This document shows, piece after piece, positions 1-10,870 of a stretch of DNA of 64,000 bases (positions within the stretch are counted from its first letter, which is position 1; the number at the start of each line of letters is the position of its first letter). The position numbers and the translations under genes were made by a program. The stretch comes from Nemertoderma westbladi (lineage: Eukaryota > Xenacoelomorpha > Nemertodermatida > Nemertodermatidae). The stretch lies in assembly GCA_032718475.1 (NCBI GenBank), contig JAUCBJ010008117.1:81195-145194 (forward strand), in the 5' to 3' direction. A model generated the notes under the pieces. It made no database searches and was not told the DNA's origin. It was given only the letters and a program-made list of their open reading frames with translations.

Positions 1-762
1 GGACAGTCACCACCACACGCGGCCGTACAGGGGACTGCTAGTCCACAGTTAGCTGGTAGCAGGGCCACACCGTGGCGGGGACAGAAAGAAAATAACACCA
101 TATATAATAAACACAATCCCAATATACCCAGTAGGCCGAGTCTAGACAACCAAAACATTAAATCGGCACATATAAACCTAAGCGCGATACGTGAAGGACT
201 ATACAGGAAACGCTATAATCCAGGATTCCAATGTCAATTACATCGGGACGGAACCCATAAGACCAGGAGTTGCAAGTACTGGCAAGCGTTGCCCAAACGA
301 GATCGTGTAGCCTACACAGACGCAAACGGACTATGTCACCGATGTGTGGTAAAAGGACACAGATCCGGAGAGTGTTGGAAAGGGAGAGGATGTGAAAGGA
401 CTATGAGCAAACATAAGGGAGTCGGGAAAGTAGAAGGAGGCGTGTTGCATACACACGCAGGACGGACACAGTGCGAGGGGGCATTACATGAGCAGACACC
501 GCGTATACCGAGGGACGAGCGGGGGTCGTCGAGGGCTCTAATGCCAGCGCACATACGAAGGGGGAGGCCAGCAAAGGTAGCACCGAAGAGAGTGTGGCGA
601 AGAGTTAGAGGACGTATAGGAGGGCAGCAGGAGAGTGCCTACCGGAAGAAGGGGCACGTGAGAGTTTTTAGTCGTCCAAAGTTTTGGACTGAGGGGGGTG
701 GGAATGAGGGCGAGACGCCCTTCCCACGCACGAAATATAAAAATAATTATTTAATTAAATAA
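1..762 (+). CDS. LTR retroelement gag fragment with two zinc knuckles, BEL/Pao-like (open at left edge)
   Basis: The frame is open from the first base to a stop at 760-762, about 253 codons, so the start lies outside the window. Two Cys/His clusters are visible. The first, around residues 80-93, has spacing C-x2-H-x4-H-x4-C. The second, around residues 113-126, is a classic C-x2-C-x4-H-x4-C knuckle (CHRCVVKGHRSGEC). This paired arrangement followed by further Cys and His is typical of the C-terminal gag of BEL/Pao-type LTR elements, where it binds the element RNA in the virus-like particle. The tail is Arg/Gly-rich and has no recognisable domain. No protease, reverse transcriptase or integrase follows; tandem repeats begin within 30 bp of the stop. 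That suggests a gag-only or internally deleted element. The class is moderately sure and the family assignment is inferred from the knuckle pattern only. Confidence 0.6.
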   Translation, partial: GQSPPHAAVQGTASPQLAGSRATPWRGQKENNTIYNKHNPNIPSRPSLDNQNIKSAHINLSAIREGLYRKRYNPGFQCQLHRDGTHKTRSCKYWQALPKRDRVAYTDANGLCHRCVVKGHRSGECWKGRGCERTMSKHKGVGKVEGGVLHTHAGRTQCEGALHEQTPRIPRDERGSSRALMPAHIRRGRPAKVAPKRVWRRVRGRIGGQQESAYRKKGHVRVFSRPKFWTEGGGNEGETPFPRTKYKNNYLIK

Positions 763-779
763 AATAATTAAATAATAAA

Positions 780-1515
780 GTAGGTAGAAGTTAGGTAGTT
801 AGGAGTTATTTAGGAGGTACGTAGTACCTAGGGTCAGAGTTAGTTAGTTAGTCAGTTAGCACTGATAGTTAGTGTTAGAGTAAGAGTTAGAGAGTCTCTC
901 TACCGTTAGAGAGTAGGAGTTAAGGGGTACGTAGTACCGTTAGAGAGTTAGTAAGAGTTAGTAGGTACGTAGTACCGATAGTTAGAGAGTTAGAGGGTAC
1001 GTAGTACCAATAGTTAGTTAGAGTTAGAGGGTACGTAGTACCGATAGTTAGAGAGTTAGTAGGTACGTAGTACCTAGTTAGAGTTAGAGTTAGAGGGTAC
1101 GTAGTACCGATAGTTAGAGAGTTAGAGGGTACGTAGTACCAATAGTTAGTTAGAGTTAGAGGGTACGTAGTACCGATAGTTAGAGAGTTAGTAGGTACGT
1201 AGTACCAATAGTTAGTTAGAGTTAGAGGGTACGTAGTACCGATAGTTAGAGAGTTAGTAGGTACGTAGTACCTAGTTAGAGTTAGAGTTAGAGGGTACGT
1301 AGTACCGATAGTTAGAGAGTTAGTAGGTACGTAGTACCTAGTTAGAGTTAGAGTTAGAGGGTACGTAAGTACCGGCTAGAGAGTAGGAGTAGTAAGAGGG
1401 TACGTTGTACCGCTAGCTAGTAGAGAGAGCTAGAGTAGTAAGAGGGTACGTTGTACCGCTAGCTAGTAGAGAGAGCTAGAGTAGTAAGAGGGTACGTAGT
1501 ACCGCTAGTTAGGGG
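780..1515 (+). repeat. Tandem array of palindromes spaced by GTTAGA-rich sequence (block 1)
   Basis: The array is built from GTTAGA/GTTAGTA-like spacers and roughly 17 copies of the 13-mer GGTACGTAGTACC, whose arms GGTAC and GTACC pair around a GTA loop. Late copies vary to GGTACGTTGTACC near 1402 and 1446. Outside the palindromes the + strand is almost free of C. It directly follows the gag-like frame. Confidence 0.9.
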
Positions 1516-1529
1516 TGTTAGTAGTAGCA

Positions 1530-2330
1530 GTAGAGGGTTGTGGGCACCGTAAGCGCCACGTAGTTAGAGTTAGTAGGGAATGCGCTGAACTTAGTGGGGC
1601 ACGGGCGTGATGATGTGTTTGATGTAAGAGCAGGGTATGTTAATTAGGGTGGGTGCCGGGCACAAGAGGTGCCGGGCACAAAAAGAGTTAGTAAGAGTTA
1701 GTAGTAGAGTTAGTTGAGTTAGTAGAGAGTTAGTAGAGTTAGTAGAGAGTTAGTAGAGTTAGAAGGTGCCGGGCACAAGAGGTGCCGGGCACAAGAGGTG
1801 CCGGGCACAAAAAGAGTTAGTAGAGTTAGAAGAGAGTTAGTAGAGTCAGTAGTAGTTCACATAATTAACGTACCCACTCTGCCGGCACTCAGAGCGTCAC
1901 GTGTAGGCGATGAGACGTAAAGGGGGAGTAGAGGAGTGGTAGAGACGGGCACATAGGGTGCCAGGTAGTAGAGTTAGAGAGTTAGAGATAGAGTAGAGTA
2001 GTAGAGAGGGCACATAGGGTGCCAGGTAGTAGAGTTAGAGAGATAGAGTAGAGTAGTAGAGAGGGCACATAGGGTGCCAGGTAGTAGAGTTAGAGAGATA
2101 GAGTAGAGTAGTAGAGAGGGCACATAGGGTGCCAGGTAGTAGAGTTAGAGAGGTAGTAGTGTAGTAGAGAGGGCACATAGGGTGCCAGCTAGTAGAGTAG
2201 AGCAGAGAGGGCACATAGGGTGCCAGGTAGTAGAGCTAGAGAGGTAGTTGAGTAGTAGAAGGGCACATAGGGTGCCAGATAGTAGAATGGTTGTGGGCAC
2301 CGCAAGCGCCACGTAGTTAGAAGAGTGGAA
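1530..2330 (+). repeat. Palindrome-spacer arrays, blocks 2 and 3
   Basis: Two further palindromes replace the first while the GTTAGA-type spacer continues. GTGCCGGGCAC is repeated about five times between 1655 and 1811. GGCACATAGGGTGCC is repeated about seven times between 1948 and 2278. A longer segment, GGGCACCG(T/C)AAGCGCCACG, occurs twice near 1543 and 2294 and brackets both blocks. All can fold as short stems. Confidence 0.88.
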
Positions 2331-2960
2331 TAGAGTTAGTAGAGCTAGTTAGTAGAGTTAGCAGAGCTAGTGGAGTAGAGTTAGCAGAGCTAGTGGAATA
2401 GAGTTAGTAGAGCTAGTTAGCAGAGTTGGTAGACTCAGAGGGGTCAAGTAGAGTTAGTAGAAGTAGAAAGTTAGTAGGAGTTAGTTAGACTTAGTAGAGA
2501 GTTAGAGTCAGTAGAAAGTTAGGGGCTCTCAGTTAGAGCTAGAAGTAGTAAGAGTTAGTAGTTAGCAGAGTTAGTTAGATAGTTAGAGTTAGTAAGCAGT
2601 AGGTAGATAGTATGATAGCACAGGGGTAGCATTAGAGAATAAAGCCTTAGGGAGTGACGAGAGAGTGGAGAGGTGATAGTGCGGAGTGCGAAGAGAGCGT
2701 GGGCGCAATTCAAGTGTGGGGAAGGAGAAGTGAGAGGAAGAGTGTGGGACGAGGAGGTCCGGGGGTATGCGAGAGTTGGAGCAGAGTGGTGAGAGTGTTG
2801 GGGAAACAAAAATTGTGTGAGAGAAGCGCACGATCGGCCCGACACGAGACGCCAGAGGGTAGTGACATCATACCCATAGGGAGCGGCCTGGAAAGCCGAC
2901 TCCGAAAAAATAGACCCACCCCACACCCGATAATAGATCGGGATCCAGCGGGATTGTAAC
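2331..2960 (+). other. GTTAGTAGA-rich tail, then non-repetitive stretch with no recognised gene
   Basis: Up to about 2600 the sequence is degenerate GTTAGTAGAG repeats. From 2650 to 2959 a 101-codon frame is open, with a GC-richer end near 2820-2950. Its product has no motif I recognise. It could be the last remnant of a retroelement pol or gag-pol tail, because a polypurine tract and LTR follow directly. Confidence 0.4.
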
Positions 2961-2974
2961 GCACTTTTTGGTTG

Positions 2975-3003
2975 ATGCTATCTTCTTACCGGGAAGATAG
3001 CAT
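2975..3003 (+). promoter_or_regulatory. Perfect 11-bp hairpin immediately before a polypurine tract
   Basis: ATGCTATCTTC (2975-2985) and GAAGATAGCAT (2993-3003) pair perfectly around the 7-nt loop TTACCGG. The tract GGGGGGGAG (3004-3012) follows, then TGTTAG, the usual start of an LTR. The tract would serve as the plus-strand primer for reverse transcription. The hairpin is an extra and has no assigned role. Confidence 0.7.
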
Positions 3004-3012
3004 GGGGGGGAG

Positions 3013-3532
3013 TGTTAGCTTATTCAATCCCGCCAACACCCCATAAAGTTGTAAGCCGATAAGCAATATTGGGAGCCACGAGATTGGGCAATTAACCAAC
3101 TCGTGCCATCCCAATAAGAGTGGGAAGGAGGCACACACAATAGGGGTCAGGGGCCAAACCCCTAACCGAGAGAGAACACAGGGAGTGAAGGGAAACACTC
3201 CAAAGGGTGCCAACAGGGGTATCAACCAATCAGAGGGGGGAAAGGCATCGATTGAGTAGCAATAAGGCCACCGTGCAATATAACCAGTAACCTGTAATCA
3301 TTCATTCAGTTTACTCAGTCAGATCAGTAGGGTGGAACGGGGACTTCTGTCACCGTCCGCTACCGCCATTATATATTACCTATTGTGCCATACTATATTA
3401 TATCAACTGTCAGACTATTATACCTTTATACATATTACCCAACATCAGAACTCTTTTACCTTTCACACACGGCGGGGACGCGTGGATAGAAAACCCAAAC
3501 GGATAAACCGGGATCCGTAGATCCCGTCACAT
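3013..3532 (+). mobile_element. Putative 3' LTR of the gag-bearing element
   Basis: The left boundary is the TGTTAG after the polypurine tract. The right boundary is uncertain: CCGTCACA near 3525-3532 gives a TG...CA ending, and a later TAACA near 3674 would pair with the initial TGTTA. The second half is rich in TATTATACC/TATACATATTACC-like sequence, compatible with a promoter. No second LTR is visible to confirm it. Confidence 0.45.
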
Positions 3533-3649
3533 TCGTCATCTGGGTTCCAATTCCTTCCCGTCACGTTGTTGGATAAAATTAGGGCTATTTTAGAGTATTC
3601 TGCGCATTGCGGAAAAATGACTTGTTATGTCCGCAAAAGCTTTTACATA

Positions 3650-3835
3650 CTGGCTCATATTTGCAACCATTTGTAACAAATTGTAACCAGGGACATCAAT
3701 TTGTGACAAGGTGCTCATATTTTTAACCAAACACATTGATTCGTAATGCGGAAATACAGATTTGTAACCAGGTATTCAAATTCGTAATTGGAAATCCAAA
3801 TTCGTAACCAGGCGCTCAGATTCGATACTGGTTTA
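3650..3835 (+). repeat. Degenerate short repeats (TTCGTAACCAGG-like, about 30 bp)
   Basis: Phrases such as TTTGTAACCAGG, TTCGTAATTGG and TTCGTAACCAGG with intervening CTCATATT/CTCAGATT recur about six times. The period is irregular. Confidence 0.55.
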
Positions 3836-5099
3836 GAGTTGATATCCTGAAAAAAATAGTTAGCGGTTATGGCCTGTAAAAATATTAGTTTCGGTTTGGT
3901 TTAACTTCGGTTCCTTCACGGCGTCTTGACGCCGTCTTTAAATATTAAAAGTTAAATATTATAGGCCTAATAATTTGAAATAATACAGTATATAAATACA
4001 GTATGGCCTATACTGTATATAAATGGGAACATTTCTCAAAAGAACAGTCCGTTTAAATCAACGACTGCTTGTATTGTATTATTTGTTTTTATTATTTGAC
4101 CGATACTGTATACGATACGACCCTCCTGGCCCTGGCAAACCAGCAAACTGCTCAAGCGCTGAAGCCATTACCTCAATAAATCTTGTAAGGGGCAACACCT
4201 CAACAAAATTCATGGAATAACTATTCAAACCTTCTCTAACACACAGGCACTATCGGTAGGTATACTGTATAGGCAGTGTCAGTACTGTAGTGGCTCTCAC
4301 AATGGAACCAATTGATTGAAATGTCTTTTATGAAAGACACAGCAATTTTATACATACTGTATAGTATATTCCGCGTGAGGGGGGATTGACAAATCAACTA
4401 GGCCTATGTATAAATAAATCACTGCTGCAGTATTTTGGAAATATTAATGTCAATTATCGTAATGAGAATTTATTTTGTAAGTTGTTTTTGAAATTTTCGT
4501 GGGATTATACTGCGGATTGACTACTTACAAATTCCCAAAATTATACTCAGCGTGTCCGTATTTATAGGCCGAAACAGTCCACGTCCAGTCCAGGATGGTT
4601 GCAGGTCTGTAGGAGTAAGTACTGTATAATACTGCGGAGTCAATCAATATTGAATCGATTACGGTACTGTATGCATTATGCGGTAATATACGACAAGTTG
4701 TTACATGTCATACAACTTATATTATATGTACAATAGATGGGATGCAGAAAATAGAGTATGCATGGCATGCATAAGCTACAACAGTATATATATCTGTCTT
4801 GCTGCATATTAATTGCAATCAATAGGGATATCAAACATTAATTTAACTTCCTACAACTTTACAATACTTTACAATAAAAATTATTAAAATTAAAAAATTG
4901 TCATAAAATTATTAAATATAATATAACATATTAATACTTAATATATTTTGTTACATTACGTCATCTTAACAGCGTTCTGGTGAATTACTCGTAACGCTGC
5001 AAAGTAATAACTGACATGGAAACAACTTCAATTACCGTATTCCAGAATGTATTATTACCATTTATCTTAATGCGTGCTGCTTTATTATCCGCAGTTTGC
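3836..5099. other. AT-rich intergenic sequence without a supported gene
   Basis: The sequence contains scattered TACTGTA palindromes and poly-A/T runs. A 65-codon frame at 4023-4220 has no recognisable features. Nothing else can be supported. Confidence 0.6.
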
Positions 5100-5112
5100 A
5101 GTGACGTGACTA
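5100..5112. repeat. Target-site duplication of LINE copy 1 (left)
   Basis: AGTGACGTGACTA here is repeated exactly at 7980-7992, flanking the RTE-like LINE. A 13-bp duplication fits target-primed reverse transcription. Confidence 0.85.
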
Positions 5113-5118
5113 CTACTA

Positions 5119-6195
5119 CTAGGTCGAGCGAACTCGGACAGTGGAAATGAGATCCTTCCAGGCTTCCCGATTCTCCATAGTTGTCGCAATTTCGTTTCTC
5201 CCAAGTTCAGTATCCCTTTCAAGTTGATCTATATATGTTATGGCCGGTCGTCCACGTCTACGCTTTCCATGAGTTGGTTGCCAGAGAAGTAGATCTGGTA
5301 TGACCTCGTCTTTACTTCGCCAGCAGTGCCCACTGAATCTTAATCTGCGTTCACGGAGGGTGGTTGATACAGGTGGTATTGTACCATAAAGCTCGGCGTT
5401 TGTCATGTGTTGTCTCCAGCTGATGTTTAGGGCTGCCCTTAGTAGTCTTGTGTAGCAACCATCAATTCGTTGTTCAAGTGATTTAGTCAGTGTCCAGGTC
5501 TCACCCCCGTATAAAAATACACTTTCCACTGTGGCTCGAAAGAACTTAGTCTTCAGGTGCCTGGAGAGATCTGATTTCCAGATGGTATCCATTTTTGATA
5601 GAGCTACCCAAGCCTTTGCTTTCCTAACTTCTATGTCCTTTTTGCTACTCTCTATCCATGATCCAAGGTACTGGAAGTCATCGACCTTCCTTAGTTGATT
5701 ATTATCAATGGTTGTCAAGTTCCCATCAACATTAAAGGTCATGAATTCGGTCTTTGTAGCATTTATATGCAATCCAACCTCCTTAGCAGCCCTCTCCACT
5801 TTATTTAGTAGAAGATGTGCATCTGCTAGCGTATTAGAGAGCAGGACGATGTCATCCGCAAAGTCGGTGTCTGTGACTGTAGTTGCCGGATATCTACTAC
5901 TTCTGCCTTCTTGAAGTGTGAATCCCAGATCGTCACCCTTTGTGGCCGTCCTCATTGCGTAATCCAGCACAATTACAAATAGTAATGGTGCTAATGTGTC
6001 ACCTTGCAGTACTGCAGCTAGGATTGAGAAAAACTCAGTATCACCATCTGGTGAGAGTACCTGCGCTTCTGTGTCACAATATAACAATCCAATGCCAACA
6101 ACAATTACTTCTGGTATTCCATAAGTTCTTAGGATTTCAAGCATTTTACCTCTATGGATGGAGTCGAATGCCTTCTTGAAGTCCACAAAAGTCAT
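5119..6195 (-). pseudogene. RTE-like ORF: reverse transcriptase palm and C-terminal region
   Basis: The frame begins TFVDFKKAFDSIHR (motif A) and continues through VLQGDTLAPLLF (motif B) and DFADDIVLLS, the catalytic FADD box with both aspartates present. The LGSWI motif follows. The C-terminal part carries TWTLTKSLEQRIDGCYTRLL and HGKRRRGRP, typical of RTE/BovB-like elements. Translated with the preceding segment it would form one ORF that nicks target DNA and copies the element RNA. It ends at the TAG-repeat 3' terminus with almost no 3' UTR. Confidence 0.9.
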
Positions 6196-6257
6196 GACTG
6201 CGGGGAGATTCTTTGACTTAATTCCTTCAATCAGTCTCCGTAGTGCAAGTATCTGAG

Positions 6258-7463
6258 CTATTGTTGATCTACTTGGTCGAATCCGTTTTGGCTCTTACGC
6301 AGTAGTTTCTCTAGGTGAGGCCTAATCCTATATAGAATCATTTTATTGTATATTTTGGCAGCTACCACAAGCAGACAGATCCCACGATAGTTTGTTGGTA
6401 TGCCGAGGTCTCCTTTCTTGGGGAGAGGCTTTAGTTGACCTTTAGTCCAAATTGGTGGTGGCTTTTCCCCTTTTAACATCCGGTTGCAAACATTCAATAA
6501 TGGTCTGTTTAGCACTCCGGTTTTCCATACCTCCGCTGGGATTTCATCTAATCCACTCGCTTTATTATTGGACATGCTTTTAATGCTTCTCTGGAGTTCG
6601 GCAGGTGTGAAGTCCCCTGTTTCTATAGGTTGTGTCTTGTCATATATTTTCCTTGTAGGGCTGACCTCGATGTTTGGTGGCTGCCCAAGCAAGTTCCTGA
6701 AGTGATTTTTCCACTTCCCAACACGTTCTTCAGGACTATTGGCTTTGAGGCGCCCCTTTGCACAACTTTTCCGACCAGATACCTCATTTACAGTTTGCCA
6801 GGTAAGTCTTGATTGTTGCTGTATGTGAGCAGTTGTATTTGCTTCAGTTTTATCCTGTATGTACTTTTCCTGGCTGGTGTTGTAGGCCAATTTAAGATCG
6901 TCCTTAGCTTTCTCAACCTTGTTAATGTTTTCAGTTGTGGGTTGTTCGGTTTTAACTTTGTAGGCTATCTTAAGATCTTCTCTCTTACAAGTAACCTCAG
7001 AGTTTTGCCATGGCACATACTGTTTTCGTTTGGGTTTCTGGGGGATATGCCTCTTAGCTGATTCCTTGTGGGCTGTAATTATATTCTGGTATATTGAATC
7101 GGTGGACCGGTCTTCATCCATTGACTGAAGTGCTTCAAAGCGGTTTTTAACTTCTACTGTGTAAGCATCCTTTACTGCATTGTAAGTTCTGAGTTTCTCC
7201 CAGTCATATTTGATTTGCTTTCTTGTCCTGGGTTTGCTGGCTCTCAAACTGAGTCTGATCTCTGCAGTCACAATTCTGTGGTCCGAACCAATTAGGTTGA
7301 ACGAGCTGTATGCCTCGTAGTTGATCATGCTGTTTCTCCACTTTTTGTTTATAAGGATGTAATCCAGTTGTGCTTTGGTTCCATTAGGGTATTGAAAGGT
7401 CCATAGTTTCCCCTTACTCTTTTCGAATGTGTTGTTTGTTGGTATCAATTCACATTCTTCCAT
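6258..7463 (-). pseudogene. RTE-like ORF: endonuclease C-terminus and N-terminal reverse transcriptase
   Basis: The apurinic-type endonuclease tail is visible as QLDYILI followed by GSDHRIVTAEI, which contains the SDH catalytic His motif. A linker rich in Lys and Glu follows. Then come reverse transcriptase blocks KASGLDEIPAEVWK, PLPKKGDLGIPTNYRGICLL and the start of a QNGF motif. The frame is lost near 6285: copy 2 shows GGATTTCGA where this copy has GGATTCGA, so one T is missing and the real protein continues in the frame of 5119-6195. Upstream, endonuclease residues continue to about 7540 with one TGA. Confidence 0.88.
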
Positions 7464-7632
7464 TAGGTCTAAAAGTAAGCACCCATTTCTGTTAGAACTG
7501 GTGTTTCAGGTGTAACCCTTGATGTCTTCTGTGCCAATTTGCGCCATGGTCACATACCATACCGTTATATACATATACCGTTATCATACCGTTTTACTCT
7601 AACGTACTTAGTATCACTTGTGACAGACCCTT

Positions 7633-7887
7633 TTATTTCTGCGGAGTGAGCGCATACTGTATCATTTGTAAACCTAACATTTTTAAATATCGCCAGACCA
7701 TTTTAAATATAGCCGCCGGTGGCGTAGAGTCCGGATAATAATAATAATAATTGTGTTTCGGAATGTCCTTTATAAGTCCAGTCAGATCTTCATAAAACTT
7801 GACTGCTTGTTCTGGCTCTGAGGCATTGGTTGGACTGTAGCAACATATAACTGATGCCTTGGGATTCCCATCACATGTTGCGATCAT
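7633..7887 (-). pseudogene. RTE-like endonuclease N-terminal remnant with foreign tail
   Basis: The first half encodes endonuclease sequence (VICCYSPTNAS followed by FYEDLTGLI) and reads in frame from GGVGILLSP at about 7960. After a (TAT)n run the protein turns into unrelated sequence from the insertion, so the GD-x-N catalytic motif that should follow is lost. Confidence 0.75.
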
Positions 7888-7979
7888 AACCCTGGAATTT
7901 ATAGATTCGATGTTTTTTAGGGTCTTAAGTGCAAATGGGCTTAGCAGAATTCCTACTCCACCAATTGATGCATTGGCCG

Positions 7980-8382
7980 AGTGACGTGACTAGCTACTGT
8001 ATGTAAATAATTGTATAACGTGTACATTAATCCATTATTTAGAGAAAGTATATATATATTGTATGTATTATATGTATATATACTTTAGAGAAAATGACCA
8101 AAGAAAATGGCGACAGTGTTCAGTAAAACTCAACGGACACAGACGGTGACTAAGTTTGCTTCAGTCGACCAGTGTCGAGATGAATCAAAGATTATCACAT
8201 CCATGCACGAGATAAATCCAATAAATTTTATTAGATATATAAATGTAGTACCGGTACCTGTTAATAAATTTCACTTATATTCGATATAGTACATGATTAA
8301 AATGTATAAATGAGCATCCATAAAATCCTTTCTTCACATACCGAACGCTGATGAGTTGACATAATGTAACAAAATTACGTAC
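7980..8382. other. AT-rich spacer; no supported gene
   Basis: This stretch starts with the right target duplication of LINE copy 1 (7980-7992). A 60-codon frame at 8107-8289 has no recognisable motif. Confidence 0.55.
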
Positions 8383-8517
8383 ATCATTGTGTGCAAAGGT
8401 TACTTTTCAGCGTTATAGACCCTTATTTATTTATGTAGACCTTCCTCGCTGCGCTCGCTCGGTACATAAATAAACTCGGGCCGTAACGCTGCAAAGTGCT
8501 ACTTTGCACACAATGAT
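8383..8517. mobile_element. Small hairpin MITE
   Basis: The ends ATCATTGTGTGCAAAG and CTTTGCACACAATGAT are inverted copies. The pairing continues inward with CAGCGTTATAGACCC against GGGCCGTAACGCTG. A related half (CGTAACGCTGCAAAGTA) sits near 4991. Confidence 0.75.
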
Positions 8518-8754
8518 TTGAATAGTTATTATCATTAGGCAGGTATAACTTACAGTATTAGAGTACCATTATGCAATACATTTATTAAATCGCCAACATA
8601 ATTTCGTAATTCCTGTAAGTTATTGTGTGGCAAAAATATTTTTTTTGCCGATAAAATGAGTTTGTTTTAGAACATTCGCGCACGCCAACTAACATGGCTA
8701 GCCCCGTAGACCTGGCATATAAATTAAATGTTCCTGCCGACAACAATTTTTCGA

Positions 8755-8922
8755 AAGAGTTAATTGTATTTTATTTATTAATCAAGCTCGTTAAGTAAAA
8801 ACCTTACCGGTAGGTATGTCAGTGCCAAAGTATGTAAAAAACTAAAAAGCAACAAGACCTAGACGTTGCATGAAATTTTACTTAACGTGCTTGATTAATA
8901 AATAAAATACAATTAACTCTTT
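8755..8922. mobile_element. Short MITE with 46-bp inverted repeats
   Basis: AAGAGTTAATTGTATTTTAT and its continuation to about 8798 are matched in reverse complement at 8877-8922. Outer flanks TTTTTCGAAA and TTTTCGAAAA, and GCGCACGC against TCGCACAC, suggest an older larger palindrome. Confidence 0.8.
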
Positions 8923-9406
8923 ATTATTGGATTTTCAAGCTTCTACTTCAATTTTCGAAAATTCTCGCACACTACTGTAGTTTATTAATAATAATTGTGG
9001 CCTACTGTGCAATGTTTTTTAAGCAATAATGGTATGCCTCATATTTATTTTTCTAGCAAGCACTGAGGTGCTTACAATAATGTGCCACATCATAATCAGA
9101 ACTCATTGCGAGTGAGTACTATACTTTTGTATTGATTATTGTGTTTTATTACTTTGGTGTATATCTTTGTTTACATCGAGTCAGACAGTCTGACAGTAGG
9201 CCTGCGGTAAGTAGGATTATGCAGTAAAACTAGCATAAGGTAGATCACGCTTATTCTCTACCAATTGACAGCTGTGTCTGGACTCTCCCGACTGAGCTGC
9301 CTCCATTTTTATTATTTCATAAAACGGAGTTTAATGGAATAAAAGATCTATCAATCAATTAATCAACTCAGTTCAACCTTGCAACCCATTGCTTAATGAT
9401 AAAAAC
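8923..9406. other. Intergenic sequence, nothing recognised
   Basis: This is AT-rich sequence with no coding signal or clear repeat. Confidence 0.5.
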
Positions 9407-10203
9407 GTAGTACTGTAGGCCTATTAGACGATGCAATAGAGAGTGTAGTAGTACTGTAGGGCTATTAAACGATGCAATAGAGAGTGTAGTAGTACTGTAG
9501 GCCTATTAGACGATGCAATATAGAGTGTAGTAGTACGTAGGGCTATTAGACGATGCAGTAGATAATATAGTAGTACTGTAGGGCTATTAGACGATGCAGT
9601 AGATAATGTAGTAGTACTGTAGGGCTATTAGACGATGCAATAGAGAGTGTAGTAGTACTGTAGGGCCATTAGACGATGCAGTAGAGAGTGTAGTAGTACT
9701 GTAGGGCTATTAGACGATGCAGTAGAGAGTGTAGTAGTACTGTAGGCCTATTAGACGATGCAGTAGATAATGTAGTAGTACTGTAGGGCTATTTGACGAT
9801 GCAATAGAGAGTGTAGTAGTACTGTAGGCCTATTAGACGATGCAGTAGATAATGTAGTAGTACTGTAGGGCTATTTGACGATGCAATAGAGAGTGTAGTA
9901 GTACTGTAGGCCTATTAGACGATACAGTAGATAATGTAGTAGTACTGTAGGGCTATTTGACGATGCAGTAGATAATGTAGTAGTACTGTAGGGCTATTAG
10001 ACGATGCAGTAGAGAGTGTAGTAGTACTGTAGGGCTATTAGACGATGCAGTAGATAATGTAGTAGTACTGTAGGGCTATTAGACGATGCAATAGAGAGTG
10101 TAGTAGTACTGTAGGCCTATTAGACGATGCAATAGAGAGTGTAGTAGTACTGTAGGCCTATTAGACGATGCAATATAGAGTGTAGTAGTACGTAGGGCTG
10201 TAG
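9407..10203 (+). repeat. 41-bp minisatellite, about 19 copies
   Basis: The unit reads AGTAGTACTGTAGGCCTATT then AGACGATGCAATAGAGAGTGT. Adjacent copies differ at fixed positions (GGCC/GGGC, CAA/CAG, GAGAG/ATAAT), so alternating variants are visible. Units are contiguous without spacers. Confidence 0.95.
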
Positions 10204-10723
10204 ACGATTGTCCCCGTCTGTTTAGGAATATTTTTAGGCGGAAGACGCTGATTTATTAGGGGAAATAAGTTCTTATTACGAAGTTGAAATCTATAATATT
10301 GTCAGAGAAACTGTATAATGTTCATTCAACTTGTTAAATAATATTTCCTACTGCCCAATATAACTACTATATAATACAACCTAATACACCAGTAGACATT
10401 TGTACCCAGATAGAGAAGTCACCTTAAATGAATAATGCCAATATTATATATAGAGCACAGACAATAGCCCATCAACCAATCGTAGGATGATACCGCAGGC
10501 TAACTAACTACAAACAGCTGAAGGGCCAAATTTATTTATCACCTAACTAACAAGGGTTGTGTGTAGTAAGCAAGATATTATTTTTAGTAACCGATTGCTC
10601 CTTATACTCTACTATAGAAATTATATTGAAGATTCACGGATACGTGCACAGTCCCCTAATTTTTTCATTGCCCTAGCAAAAATTACAAAAATAATTGAAA
10701 ATTACACCAAAAATAGTGAAGGC
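10204..10723. other. Intergenic sequence, no supported gene
   Basis: This is AT-rich and contains no recognisable domain or strong repeat. Confidence 0.5.
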
Positions 10724-10870
10724 ACTTGAAGCTTACATACTACAAATCTTTCAATCTATGTACAAACTTGAATCTTACATACTATAAATCTTTTAATATA
10801 TGTACAAACTTGAATCTTACATACTACAAATCTTTCAATATATGTACAAACCTTACATACTATAAATCTC
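10724..10870 (+). repeat. 42-bp tandem repeat, about 3.5 copies
   Basis: ACTTGAATCTTACATACTAC plus AAATCTTTCAATATATGTACAA repeats with few changes. The last copy is shortened. Confidence 0.85.

Larger units (their letters stand above)
5113..7979 (-). mobile_element. RTE-like non-LTR retrotransposon, copy 1 (5'-truncated)
   Basis: The element lies on the minus strand between exact 13-bp duplications. Its 3' end is a short (TAG)n run, as is usual for RTE-type elements. The 5' end at 7979 cuts into the endonuclease domain. The order along the element is endonuclease, reverse transcriptase, then a C-terminal region with a basic GRP motif. Decay is light: one missing base near 6285 splits the reverse transcriptase, an in-frame TGA lies in the endonuclease near 7514, and about 190 bp of foreign sequence (about 7550-7740) interrupts the endonuclease. 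Copy 2 at 28.7-30.8 kb is closely similar. It is not competent as it stands. Confidence 0.9.

Noticed and set aside
2654-2959. 101-codon frame as a gene
   Set aside because: Biased composition and no recognisable motif. Left as unassigned retroelement tail.
2975-3003. Rho-independent terminator
   Set aside because: The context is an animal LTR element with a G run, not a T run, after the stem.
8341-8375. A second hammerhead core (CTGATGAG at 8348)
   Set aside because: No GAAA follows at the right distance and no stems form.
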